This document shows, in pieces, positions 1-8,863 of a stretch of 59,977 bases of DNA (positions are counted from its first letter, which is position 1; each line of letters starts with the position of its first letter). The stretch spans positions 1 through 59,977 of the forward strand of contig CAZKBZ010000004.1 in NCBI GenBank assembly GCA_964551175.1. The letters run 5' to 3'. A model generated the notes under the pieces. It ran no database searches. It saw only the letters and a list, made by a program, of their open reading frames with translations, and was not told the origin of the DNA. Origin of the DNA: Desulfobulbus_C sp964551175 (GTDB taxonomy: Bacteria > Desulfobacterota > Desulfobulbia > Desulfobulbales > Desulfobulbaceae). Made by a program: the position numbers and the translations under genes.

Positions 1-101
1 ACATTGTGACAGTTCTCTGTTGAAAAACCAGGTTGCTCAACCTTTGGACCTTGAGAAATTCCCGTCATCTTACGTAGTTCAGACAGCTGGCCAAAGCATT
101 C

Positions 102-127
102 TTGACAAATGATACAGTTGTTATAAT
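102..127 (+). promoter_or_regulatory. Possible promoter upstream of the chrB-like gene
   Basis: A perfect -35 type hexamer TTGACA (102-107) and a perfect TATAAT (122-127) precede the first gene, but they are only 14 bases apart, shorter than the usual 16-18. A shifted -10 in the AT-rich run just downstream would restore spacing at the cost of a poorer match. The AT-richness and position favour a promoter here; the exact hexamers are uncertain. Confidence 0.35.
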
Positions 128-160
128 ATAAACATAACACTTGATACAATAATAAATGGT

Positions 161-1135
161 ATGCGTAATCAGGAAACAATAGAGTGGCTCCTTTTGATTC
201 ATCAGGTCCCGCCGAAACCCGACTATTTCCGTGTTAAAATCTGGCGGCGACTGCAGAAGATAGGAGCGGTTGCCATCAAGCAGTCGGTCTATGTACTTCC
301 GGACAACGGACAGTCACAGGAAGATCTGCTCTGGATAGTGAAAGAAATTGAAGAAGGTGGCGGTACCGCCTCACTGTCAAGAGCTGTTTTTCTTGAAGGA
401 ATATCCGATGATCGGATTGTAGCGCTGTTTCAGGAGGCACGGGATGCTGATTACAGAAAAATTGCCCGGGAAACGGAATCATTCATCAACAATATCCGGC
501 GGGAAAATAATCCGTCAGGATCAGCTGTATTAAAAAACAAAAAAGAGCTCTCCCGTTTACAGAAACGATTTAAGGAAATTGGAGCCACTGATTTCTTCCA
601 TGCTCCTGGTCGCGAGGCTGCGGACAGACTGCTGACCGAGTGCAATTCTCTGCTCAGAGAATCAACAGAACAATCCATTCCCAGGATTCTGAAGGATGTC
701 CGTGAACATGTCTGGGTGACCCGGCAGGAAATCTATGTTGACCGAATTGCAAGTGGCTGGTTGATCCAACGCTTCATTGATCCGAAGGCTGAATTCAAAT
801 TTGTTCAGAACGAAAAATATCAGCCCGGCCCCAATGAACTGCGCTTTGATATGTTTGACGCTGAATTTACGCACAAGGGCAACATGTGCACCTTCGAGGT
901 CCTGGTCGACACCTTTCATCTCAATTTAGATCCTGTCATTGCCGTGGCTGAAATAGTGCATGATATCGACCTGAAAGACAACAGGTACAGCAGACCGGAA
1001 ACAGAAGGAATACAGGCTCTTTTTTCCGGCCTGACATTGATCTGCACCAGTGATGAAGAGCGGCTTACACGTGGCGCAGCAATACTTGACGAGCTGTATG
1101 CCTTTTTTCAAAGAAGTAACACAACAGTGCCATAA
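161..1135 (+). CDS. chrB: ChrB-like protein (chromate resistance family), two-domain
   Basis: 324 residues, the full two-domain length. Residues ~5-150 look like the ChrB N-terminal domain (WLLLIHQVPPKPDYFRVKIW; KQSVYVLPD), which in known ChrB proteins makes the protein a chromate-sensing regulator. Residues ~185-315 are the ChrB C-terminal domain, with the motif VWVTRQEIYVDRIASGWLIQ followed by RFIDP, and then FEVLVDTF. First gene of a four-gene plus-strand cassette with a second ChrB-domain protein and an MFS permease. No ChrA transporter is present, so chromate is not certain as the substrate. The start ATG follows an AT-rich leader without a clear ribosome site. Confidence 0.8.
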   Translation: MRNQETIEWLLLIHQVPPKPDYFRVKIWRRLQKIGAVAIKQSVYVLPDNGQSQEDLLWIVKEIEEGGGTASLSRAVFLEGISDDRIVALFQEARDADYRKIARETESFINNIRRENNPSGSAVLKNKKELSRLQKRFKEIGATDFFHAPGREAADRLLTECNSLLRESTEQSIPRILKDVREHVWVTRQEIYVDRIASGWLIQRFIDPKAEFKFVQNEKYQPGPNELRFDMFDAEFTHKGNMCTFEVLVDTFHLNLDPVIAVAEIVHDIDLKDNRYSRPETEGIQALFSGLTLICTSDEERLTRGAAILDELYAFFQRSNTTVP

Positions 1136-1171
1136 ACAAGTACATCAACAAACCACAAAGGAGGAAAAACC

Positions 1172-1459
1172 ATGCCACCAATCAATAAACATATGCAGGC
1201 AAGCCTGGAACGAACCGGTAAAGAGTACAGAGAAGTCCATGAGTGGATTGATCATCCCGAGAAGAAAAATGAACGGCATGACTTTACCAGGGTTCTTGAA
1301 TTCGCCAGAATGTTTACTGAAAAATACGGCGAAGAGGCTGCCCAGGAATATGTTTTCCATTTAAGCGATGATCTCAAGGGAAAATTCGGACATGTTATCG
1401 AAGATACCGAAGAAGCTGTCAGAAGTGCACTGACGTATTTCGGATCATATAACAGGTAA
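1172..1459 (+). CDS. Small conserved-looking protein of unknown function in the ChrB cassette
   Basis: 95 residues, charged and predicted mostly helical, with no cysteines, no signal peptide and no membrane segment. A very strong ribosome site (AAAGGAGG, 1158-1165) sits at good spacing before the ATG, so it is clearly translated. Residues 1-40 are rich in H, E and K (KEYREVHEWIDHP); the C-terminal half contains an amphipathic stretch (EEAVRSALTYFGSYNR). It lies between two ChrB-domain genes, 36 and 71 bases away, and is probably co-transcribed. I do not recognise the family. Confidence 0.75.
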   Translation: MPPINKHMQASLERTGKEYREVHEWIDHPEKKNERHDFTRVLEFARMFTEKYGEEAAQEYVFHLSDDLKGKFGHVIEDTEEAVRSALTYFGSYNR

Positions 1460-1530
1460 CGGTTCAGCTGCTGTAACGTTTTTTCTGCAGCCGGACCGGA
1501 TTCCACTGCAACACAATAAAAGGTGAAATT

Positions 1531-1962
1531 ATGAAATGGATAACCCGGTCCCACGTTCATGTGGACCGTGTCGCCTGCCCGTGGCTTATCAGGCGGTTTA
1601 TCGATTCGGCTGCAGAATTTCTTTTTGTTCCCAAAAGCCATGTTCTGACCGTAGCTGAACAGGAAGGGGCAATCCCTTTTGATACCCCGGGAGCAGAACT
1701 CCATCACCGGGGCGACCTCTGTACCTTTGATGTGCTCATTGAAGAATACGGACTCGTGGACAAGGGACTGCTGCGACTTGCAGAAATAGTCAACGCCGCA
1801 GATACGGATAATTTACAGAACGATCCCCTGGCAGCCGGACTTGAAGCGATAGCTGTCGGCTTCAGCCTCAGGTATCCTGATGATTTTGAAAACCTGGAAC
1901 GTCAGTTTGAGGTATACGATGCCCTGTATGCCTGGTGCCGCCTGGAGGTAGCCGGCCAGTGA
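1531..1962 (+). CDS. Stand-alone ChrB C-terminal domain protein
   Basis: 143 residues matching only the C-terminal half of the ChrB-like protein encoded 0.4 kb upstream: the motif WITRSHVHVDRVACPWLIRR followed by FIDSAAEF parallels its residues ~187-212, and CTFDVLIEEYGL parallels CTFEVLVDTFHL. It has no N-terminal regulatory domain. An AAAAGGTG ribosome site precedes the ATG. The arrangement points to duplication of the domain, one copy fused to a sensor part and one free. The free domain is probably the enzymatic or metal-handling unit, but its reaction is not known to me. Confidence 0.75.
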   Translation: MKWITRSHVHVDRVACPWLIRRFIDSAAEFLFVPKSHVLTVAEQEGAIPFDTPGAELHHRGDLCTFDVLIEEYGLVDKGLLRLAEIVNAADTDNLQNDPLAAGLEAIAVGFSLRYPDDFENLERQFEVYDALYAWCRLEVAGQ

Positions 1963-2025
1963 TTATTTCCCATCACTTCAGGGCATCATGGTCTGATTAC
2001 AAGTCCAGCTGGTAAAACAGGCACA

Positions 2026-3276
2026 ATGACAAACCCACCCAAACATCTTCTGCGTTCCATAACGGATTTCCTGGCACTGAAGCGCTCCACTGTCGGTGTG
2101 CTGGCCATGGTCATTCTCATCCTGCTGGGTGAACGGATGGCGGAGCGGTTTCTGCCGATTTATCTGATTGCCCTGGGCGGCGGTGCACTGACAATCGGGC
2201 TGCTGAACGGCCTGGACAACTTCCTGTCTGCGGTCTACTCTTTTCTCGGCGGCTATCTGTCAGACCGTTTTGGAACCAGGCGCGCACTCCTGTTTTTTAA
2301 TTTTGCCGCCATGTTCGGATTCTGTATCGTTATATTCATTCCTTCCTGGCAGGCTGTTATTGTCGGTGCTGTCTTCTTTCTTTCCTGGAGTGCCATATCC
2401 CTGCCAGCGACCATGAACCTTATCACCGAGGTTCTGCCCATGAAAAAAAGAACCATGGGCGTCTCAATGCTTGCCCTTGTCCGCCGGATTCCCATGGCGC
2501 TCGGACCGCTCCTTGGCGGTGTCTGCATCGGCCTGTGGGGTGAAAGAAATGGTGTCCGGGCAGCTTTTGTTGTTGCCCTGCTGCTGGCTGTCATTGCAAC
2601 ATTCATGCAGCAGATTCTTGTTGAAGATAAACCGGCGTCCTCTTCAGCCGGCAGAGGTGAAAACAACGCTGAAAAAAACCCTGCCAAACTCCTGCACCAC
2701 ATGGGTCCGGATTTAAGACAGTTACTGGTTGCCGACATCCTGATCCGCTACTGTGAACAGATTCCGTACGCATTCGTTGTTGTCTGGTGCATGAAAACAA
2801 TTGCGCATCCTGTTACGGCTGTTCAGTTCGGCCTGTTGACCACCATCGAGATGGTTACCGCCCTGCTCGTGTATATTCCGGTGGCCTATTTTGCCGATAA
2901 GGGTGGAAAAAAACCTTTTGTGCTGATTACCTTCGTTTTTTTCACTCTCTTTCCCCTGGCTTTGCTCTTCAGCCAATCCTTTGCCCTGCTGGTGCCTGCC
3001 TTTATTCTCAGGGGATTAAAAGAATTCGGAGAACCGACCCGCAAAGCTCTCATCATGGAGCTTGCTCCGGAAGGCCGCAAGGCAGCTGTTTTCGGCCTCT
3101 ATTATATGCTGCGTGACATGGTGGTCGCCCTTGCCGCTTTCGGGGGTGCTTTCCTGTGGATGATCAGCCCTGCAGTCAACTTTATGACTGCCTTCATTTT
3201 CGGCCTGGCCGGCAGTATAGGTTATGGAATCTGGGGCCGGGATATCTCACCGGACAGACAGGAGAAACCCGCCTGA
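2026..3276 (+). CDS. Major facilitator superfamily transporter
   Basis: 416 residues with about 12 hydrophobic segments in two six-helix halves joined by a charged loop (~residues 203-230). The loop between helices 2 and 3 carries the MFS signature (GGYLSDRFGTRRALL), and a related motif appears in the second half (FADKGGKKPF). It closes the ChrB cassette 63 bases after the stand-alone ChrB domain. By context it may export the toxic oxyanion or a metal complex that the ChrB proteins sense; the substrate cannot be read from the sequence. The ribosome site is weak. Confidence 0.85.
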   Translation: MTNPPKHLLRSITDFLALKRSTVGVLAMVILILLGERMAERFLPIYLIALGGGALTIGLLNGLDNFLSAVYSFLGGYLSDRFGTRRALLFFNFAAMFGFCIVIFIPSWQAVIVGAVFFLSWSAISLPATMNLITEVLPMKKRTMGVSMLALVRRIPMALGPLLGGVCIGLWGERNGVRAAFVVALLLAVIATFMQQILVEDKPASSSAGRGENNAEKNPAKLLHHMGPDLRQLLVADILIRYCEQIPYAFVVVWCMKTIAHPVTAVQFGLLTTIEMVTALLVYIPVAYFADKGGKKPFVLITFVFFTLFPLALLFSQSFALLVPAFILRGLKEFGEPTRKALIMELAPEGRKAAVFGLYYMLRDMVVALAAFGGAFLWMISPAVNFMTAFIFGLAGSIGYGIWGRDISPDRQEKPA

Positions 3277-3282
3277 GATCCG

Positions 3283-3313
3283 TCTGAAATATTTATTCTA
3301 TATATATTTCAGA
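3283..3313. terminator. AT-rich hairpin between convergent genes
   Basis: A perfect 10-bp inverted repeat (TCTGAAATAT at 3283-3292 and ATATTTCAGA at 3304-3313) lies just after the MFS stop codon and overlaps the last codons of the convergent minus-strand gene. It probably ends plus-strand transcripts, although there is no long T run. Confidence 0.45.
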
Positions 3314-5922
3314 TAGATAATTCCAATAACGACCGTAAAAAGAAACGGCAGAATTATTTTGTTCATCCCTGATTTCCCGGGCTGCAGCCGGTTTACGATT
3401 CTGTACATTGCATACAGAGATGCCAGCAGGCCGCCAAGAATTATAATATACTGCAGTGTGACCGTACCCTGTGCAGACAGGAGATGAATCTCTTTCCAAG
3501 AAGTATCTATGCCGAAAATCTTCAAAAAATTGGGGATAAGCCGCCAGGCGCCGGTAATAAACATCTTGACATACACAGCGAGAAAACCACCTAACACAAC
3601 TGGAATCAGACCATAGCCGAGACCGGCATACGTCCTTTGAAAATCTCCGCCATGGAGTTTTGCCTGCGTCCAGCTTACCAAAGAGTATACACCCCAGAAC
3701 AGAGCAATCAGACCCCAGAAAAACAGACTCCCCACTACCGCTGGTTGACTCAGACCATTCAAAGGAAAAGGCAGCTGAAAAGAATCTATAAGGTCATGGA
3801 ATTGAGAATGACGTGATAAAAAGAAAAATACCGCACCAAGGGCAACTACCAGAAAGCTGTCCCCTGCACGGGGCGTCTCAATACTCCACAGTTCCTGCGG
3901 CGCAAGACGAAGGTTGAGCTGAATCGATCTGAGCCTGCAGTTTTTAATGCAGTTTCCGCATAATGTGCATTCCTTGTTGTTATCGACCAGAAAAGGATGG
4001 CGGAACATCGGACAGCCTGGAATATTTTCAGTTCCGGTATAACATGCATGTTCACGACACTGATTATCACAGAGATGGCGATTAGCCCGCAGGGCGAGAA
4101 TGGAGGGCATGGAAAAGATTGCATTGAGCGCTCCGAGAGGGCAGAGATAACGGCACCAGACCCGACGCTTGAACAAAATGCTGCAGAAAAGTGCCCCTGA
4201 AGAAATGGAAAGCATGATTGCACCGGTAAGATACGTATTTTCAAAAGCATTCCAGACAATTTCCACCCAGAAGACCAGCAGACACAGCAGGGCCATAATG
4301 GTGTTGGAGTATTTCTTGATAACAGAGGGTACCCTGCGCTCCGGCTTGACTACTTTCTGGGCCAGGCCGCCTGGAACAGCCAGGGTGCAGATGCTGCACC
4401 AGAAACGGGGCAGAAAGAAAAAAGAAATGGTCATCAGGGGCCAGCCCACATACCAGCTCAATGTTATGCCGATATTAGCGGCCGGGTCAACAGGCCCTGA
4501 AAAAAGGCTTAACAGCATGAAACCAAAAAAAACCGAGACAACTATTTTAGGGAGAAGAGGAAAAAGACGGTGCTCAAAAATACGGCGGATACCATCTATC
4601 CGCAATAGGTTGTAAACCAGCCGGCCCTCGGTTCTCGGAATACCCAGGAGAATCTGTTCAGAAAGAATTTCATCCTGCTGCGCGACGATCACTGCCCGGT
4701 GAATGACGCTGGACAGTTCTGTCAGGTTGCCGGGCCAGTCATATTGCATCAGCATTCCAAGAGCGTCAGCAGAGATGGATTGTATCTGTTTCTTATGCTC
4801 TTTTCCCCAGCGCTCAAGATAAAAATCAGCCAACGCTGGAATATCCTGTTTATGATCACGAAGAGGAGGAATGGTAAAAATCTGTTTTTCAAAGAAAGCA
4901 AGAAGCTCGGGAATAAGAATGGGTCCATCCTGAAGGTTGTTGCAATCACATTCAGCGATCAAAATGACACGTACCCGCAACGGCATCTCTGCGTTGCTTC
5001 CTGCCGGAGAAAATGAAGCGTTTGTCAGTGCTGAGAAGAGTTTGCTCTGCAGATCATGGCCCATGATTTCCACATGATGGAGAACAACTGTTCCACTGTG
5101 AAACTGCTGAAAAATACCGAGCTGACGCCCCTCGGAAAAGGGGAATGCCCCATGTTCATAACCGAAAATTGTTCCTTCCAGGGCCAGGGGATCGAGTTGT
5201 CTTAAATCCAGTTCTATATAGGGTTCCCTCTTTTGACTGCTGTTCAGATGAATCTGCTTTGCGGCCAGACGTCTTCCGGTTCCGGACTCACCAGTTATCA
5301 GAACCGGATCCCGAATTAAAGAAAACTGCTCAATTTTACTACTGATTTTCCTGGTCAGATGAACATGGACCGGAAGTCGATGATCGAAAACCGTTGAACC
5401 ATGACAACTCTCTGACAACCCTTCCCGGGAAAGCAGCAGGCTGTCATCAACCTCATCTCCATTTCTTCCAGATAGAGCATCCGGTGACAAACCGGCATCG
5501 TATCGAACCTGGGAGGCAAGGCTTAATCTCTCTGCCAGTGCCTTATCAAGAGAGAGATGAAAACGTGTGTTTTTCAGCAGGAGTGAATGAAAAACAGTGC
5601 TGTCAAACATCAACAAATAAACCCGGCTCAATGCCCGTACACTGAGAGAACGGGGCTTGCCGGTCAAAAGGGCACCTTCTCCAAAATGTCCCCCAGGGCC
5701 GATCTGACCGGTGACACTGGAAAAATTTCCCTGTCTGCAGACTACGAGTTCAACCTTTCCCTCAAATATTACATAAAAGGCTGTCCCTTTCTCCCCCTGC
5801 TTATAAACGTAATCACCTTGTTCTACTATTCTTTCCTGCGCAAAAGTGGCGATCTGTTCTATCTCACCGGGCTCAATATCGTGAAAAAGATACGCTGATT
5901 GCAGATATTCTGTTGTCTTCAT
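3298..5922 (-). CDS. Fusion: cyclic-nucleotide-binding domain + degenerate sigma54-activator AAA+ domain + NosR/NapH-like membrane ferredoxin
   Basis: 874 residues. Residues ~10-130 form a CRP-type cyclic-nucleotide-binding domain (VYKQGEKGTAFYVIFEGKVE; GHFGEGALLTGKPRS). Residues ~205-425 resemble a sigma54 activator AAA+ domain, but its key motifs are degraded: Walker A is GESGTGRR (Lys lost), GAFTGA is replaced by GAFPFS, and Walker B is VVLHHVE in place of LFLDEI. ATP hydrolysis and sigma54 contact are therefore unlikely. From ~450 on come membrane helices with NosR/NapH-type cysteine motifs (RFWCSICTL; VWCRYLCPLG) and two 4Fe-4S sites (CDNQC..C..CP; CTLCGNCIKNC), then four or five more helices. 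No DNA-binding helix is seen. It is probably a membrane redox protein controlled by ligand binding; its partner is unknown. It is separated from hypF by 515 bases. Confidence 0.85.
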   Translation of the reverse strand: MKTTEYLQSAYLFHDIEPGEIEQIATFAQERIVEQGDYVYKQGEKGTAFYVIFEGKVELVVCRQGNFSSVTGQIGPGGHFGEGALLTGKPRSLSVRALSRVYLLMFDSTVFHSLLLKNTRFHLSLDKALAERLSLASQVRYDAGLSPDALSGRNGDEVDDSLLLSREGLSESCHGSTVFDHRLPVHVHLTRKISSKIEQFSLIRDPVLITGESGTGRRLAAKQIHLNSSQKREPYIELDLRQLDPLALEGTIFGYEHGAFPFSEGRQLGIFQQFHSGTVVLHHVEIMGHDLQSKLFSALTNASFSPAGSNAEMPLRVRVILIAECDCNNLQDGPILIPELLAFFEKQIFTIPPLRDHKQDIPALADFYLERWGKEHKKQIQSISADALGMLMQYDWPGNLTELSSVIHRAVIVAQQDEILSEQILLGIPRTEGRLVYNLLRIDGIRRIFEHRLFPLLPKIVVSVFFGFMLLSLFSGPVDPAANIGITLSWYVGWPLMTISFFFLPRFWCSICTLAVPGGLAQKVVKPERRVPSVIKKYSNTIMALLCLLVFWVEIVWNAFENTYLTGAIMLSISSGALFCSILFKRRVWCRYLCPLGALNAIFSMPSILALRANRHLCDNQCREHACYTGTENIPGCPMFRHPFLVDNNKECTLCGNCIKNCRLRSIQLNLRLAPQELWSIETPRAGDSFLVVALGAVFFFLSRHSQFHDLIDSFQLPFPLNGLSQPAVVGSLFFWGLIALFWGVYSLVSWTQAKLHGGDFQRTYAGLGYGLIPVVLGGFLAVYVKMFITGAWRLIPNFLKIFGIDTSWKEIHLLSAQGTVTLQYIIILGGLLASLYAMYRIVNRLQPGKSGMNKIILPFLFTVVIGIIYLKYI

Positions 5923-6437
5923 AGCATATCAAACACTACCCGATCATCAGTGATTCTCAGAATATCTTAAGGTATTGAAAGTAAACGAGTTTTTAACGGA
6001 AACCTGAGCAGTTTGTCGTATCATGTCAGCCGGGCATGACACAACGAATAATCCCTGGGAGTTGAGCAGAAAAAAACGCAGAGCAACAACTCCCAGCCGG
6101 AAGTAAGAGGCTCAACATGTCGGCTTCGGATGGATAACTATTCAGTTGACCAGCCTGTGGTCAATTTGTCGGAAAATTCCATCACCCGCCTGATCAGCAG
6201 TGCCAGCACAGTGTATGAATGAACGCCAGAAAACATCAGGGCACTTTGAAAAATTGTCTTTTCGACCGATCTCGGCGTCACAACGAAAAGAAAAATGCTC
6301 ACATATGACTAATATGCTGCGCTTTTCGCAGAACAGTCAAGCTGTCCGGCTAATTTTCCTGTTCCTTGACCTCGAACAAAAATTCTAATTTTTCAAAGTA
6401 CCCATCACAGGATCAGGCAGCAGAAAACGGTTCAGGG
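5923..6437. other. 515-base intergenic region between hypF and the fusion gene
   Basis: Both flanking genes are on the minus strand, so this holds the 3' end of the hyp transcript and the promoter of the fusion gene. I see one clear element, a 10-bp perfect inverted repeat (6055-6064 with 6087-6096) with a 22-base loop. Short open frames here have no ribosome site and no recognisable similarity. I see no RNA gene. Confidence 0.5.
6055..6096. repeat. 10-bp inverted repeat with A-rich loop
   Basis: CTGGGAGTTG and CAACTCCCAG flank a 22-base loop that contains a run of seven A. On the minus strand the T run lies inside the loop, so it is not a standard terminator. It could be an operator or a processing hairpin downstream of hypF. 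Confidence 0.4.
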
Positions 6438-8789
6438 CTAATGAACAAGCTCAGGGTGAAGATTACCGGACTTCAACCATCTTCCGCCGATACAGGCCTG
6501 GCCCAGGGCGATTCCTCCGTCGTTGACAGGAACATGTTCCCCTGTATAAACAGCAAAGCCGTCCTGTTCCAGTAAATGAGACAGCAGCATCAGGAGCAGC
6601 CTGTTCTGCATGCAGCCACCGGACAGGACAACATTGTTTATTCCTGTCTTCAGTACGCATTTATCCAGTAAAGCATAGCTGGAAACAGCCAGCCAGGTGT
6701 GGAAAGCACAGGCTATTTTTTCCTTCTCAACCCCGTTCATTACGTCCTGCAGCAACTGCCTGACCATGGGACGATGGTCAACGGTCCACATCCCCTGATC
6801 CTCCAGAATGGTGATGTTGTACCGCTGTCTGACCAGGTCCGGGAATTCAGCTGAACATCCCCCTGCAACGCACCAGGCCAACCCTTCCAGCTCCATGGCG
6901 GCCTGGCCTTCATACAGTGAATGAGTACGCACTCCCATCAGGGCGGCAACACCGTCAAAAAGACGACCGCAGCTTGATGTCAGGGGTGAGTTTATTCCCT
7001 TGTCCATCATCTGCAGCAGAATAGACAGCTTGTCTGCCGGAAATGATTCCCATGTCTCCGGCAGCCTGGAAGGCAGGCTGCCATTAAACGAATTTCTGAG
7101 CAGAGACAGTGCTACCCGCCACGGCTCACGGGCTGCCGCATCACCTCCGGGCAGCTGAAAACAGCTGAGATGACCCAGCCGTTGATAGCCATCTCTCTCC
7201 ACCCTGAGGAACTCACCGCCCCAGACCGTTTTATCCGGACCATAGCCGGCACCGTCAAAGACCACGGCCAGTACATCATCAAGCCCGTGTTCAGCCATCA
7301 CCGCTGCTGCGTGGGCATGATGATGCTGTACCTGCAGCAGAGGCAGTGAATGATCGGCTGCATACCTGCGGGCAAACGTGGTTGACAGGTAATCCGGATG
7401 GAGGTCGCAGACCACTGCAGTGGGTTCAACTTCAAAAACCTGCTGAAAATGATTGACGGATTCCTCATAAAAGGCCAGGTTTTTCGGTCCGGACAAATCA
7501 CCTATGTGCTGCCCCATAAACCCCTTGTCTTCCCTGGTCAGGCAGAATGTGCTTTTCAACTCCGCACCGCAGGCAAGGAGTTCCGGCAACTGTTCCCGCA
7601 AAAGAACGGGCATGGGGGCAAACCCCCGGGATCTTCGAATCATCTGTACCCGGCCGTCCACAACACGGGCCACGGAATCGTCCACCCGGGTGACGATGTC
7701 ACGGTTATGAAGCAGAAAAAGATCCGCAATTCCATCAAGACGGGTCAGGGCATCATCATTTTCCGTACAGATAGGTTCCTCGCTCAAGTTGCCACTGGTC
7801 ATAACCAGGACTTCAGGAGTATCGGGATGGGCCAGCAGCAGATAATGAAGCGGCGTGTAGGGCAGCATGATACCGACCTCGATAATTCCCGGGGCCACAT
7901 CATCTGCCAGCTCGGTGAGACAGTGTTTACGGACAAGGACTATGGGCCGCTGCATGGAAGTCAGCAGGTCGGCTTCCAGATCATCCAGTCGACAGTATTT
8001 CCGGGCTGTTTCCACATCACGCACCATGACGGCCAATGGTTTTGCGTACCTGTGTTTACGCCTGCGCAGCCGCCTGACAGCAGATTCACTGCAGCCGTCA
8101 ACGCAGAGATGAAATCCGCCAAGCCCTTTGATGGCAATAATTCTGCCATCTCTGAGAGCCCTGGCAACATATCCTATACAGTCTTCTGCAGGCAGCGGCA
8201 TGCCACCTGCATCGTGCAGCACAAGCTTTGGACCGCAGACAGGGCATGCATTGGGCTGGGCATGGAATCTGCGGTCTGCCGGATCCTCATACTCCTGCCG
8301 GCAATTTTCACACATGGGAAAAGCAGCCATGGAAGTCTGGGGCCGATCAAAAGGCAGGCCGGAGATAATGGTAAACCTGGGGCCGCAGTTGGTGCAGTTG
8401 GTAAAGGGATAGCCGAAGCGTGGGTCGGCAGGATCCGTAATTTCAGCCAGACAGTCATCACAGACGGAAATATCGGGAGAGATGAGCGTGGTCGGCCGTT
8501 CTTCCGCCTCACTCTCAAGGATTACAAAGTCATCTTCAACCACGGGCTCCGCCAGCGGTTCACAGACAAATGAGGTTATTACGGCAAGTGGAGGTGCTTC
8601 GCAGTCAAGGGCACGGACAAAGGCTTCAAGTCTATCCCGGACACCACCTGCCCGGATAATGACACCTGTGCTCGTATTGGTGATTGATCCCCGGAGAGTA
8701 TATCGTGAGGCAAGACGATAGACAAACGGCCTGAAACCAACCCCCTGGACGATACCATACACCTGTACCTTGACAGATTGCTGTTCCAT
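6438..8789 (-). CDS. hypF: HypF carbamoyltransferase (hydrogenase maturation)
   Basis: HypF makes the cyanide ligands of the NiFe active site: it takes carbamoyl phosphate and transfers the carbamoyl group to the C-terminal Cys of HypE. At 783 residues all domains are present: acylphosphatase (~5-90, VYGIVQGVGFRPFVYRLA), two zinc fingers (~105-185, CDDC..CTNC, CENC..CPVC), YrdC-like (~200-390, IAIKGLGGFHL) and a Kae1-like C-terminal part (HHHAHAAAVMAEHG; ending in VLSGGCMQNRLLL). The ATG at 8789 was chosen over an upstream in-frame start because GGAGGAGG lies 9 bases before it. Last gene of the hyb-hyp cluster. Confidence 0.97.
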   Translation of the reverse strand: MEQQSVKVQVYGIVQGVGFRPFVYRLASRYTLRGSITNTSTGVIIRAGGVRDRLEAFVRALDCEAPPLAVITSFVCEPLAEPVVEDDFVILESEAEERPTTLISPDISVCDDCLAEITDPADPRFGYPFTNCTNCGPRFTIISGLPFDRPQTSMAAFPMCENCRQEYEDPADRRFHAQPNACPVCGPKLVLHDAGGMPLPAEDCIGYVARALRDGRIIAIKGLGGFHLCVDGCSESAVRRLRRRKHRYAKPLAVMVRDVETARKYCRLDDLEADLLTSMQRPIVLVRKHCLTELADDVAPGIIEVGIMLPYTPLHYLLLAHPDTPEVLVMTSGNLSEEPICTENDDALTRLDGIADLFLLHNRDIVTRVDDSVARVVDGRVQMIRRSRGFAPMPVLLREQLPELLACGAELKSTFCLTREDKGFMGQHIGDLSGPKNLAFYEESVNHFQQVFEVEPTAVVCDLHPDYLSTTFARRYAADHSLPLLQVQHHHAHAAAVMAEHGLDDVLAVVFDGAGYGPDKTVWGGEFLRVERDGYQRLGHLSCFQLPGGDAAAREPWRVALSLLRNSFNGSLPSRLPETWESFPADKLSILLQMMDKGINSPLTSSCGRLFDGVAALMGVRTHSLYEGQAAMELEGLAWCVAGGCSAEFPDLVRQRYNITILEDQGMWTVDHRPMVRQLLQDVMNGVEKEKIACAFHTWLAVSSYALLDKCVLKTGINNVVLSGGCMQNRLLLMLLSHLLEQDGFAVYTGEHVPVNDGGIALGQACIGGRWLKSGNLHPELVH

Positions 8790-8863
8790 AATTTCCAGCC
8801 TCCTCCACAAAAGGAATAAGACCTAAATCCTGCAATTGGCAGGTTTGCCGGACTGCTTTGCTG

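Noticed and set aside
7398..8573. 391-codon open frame on the plus strand opposite hypF
   Set aside because: Shadow of hypF; no family resemblance and no start signals.
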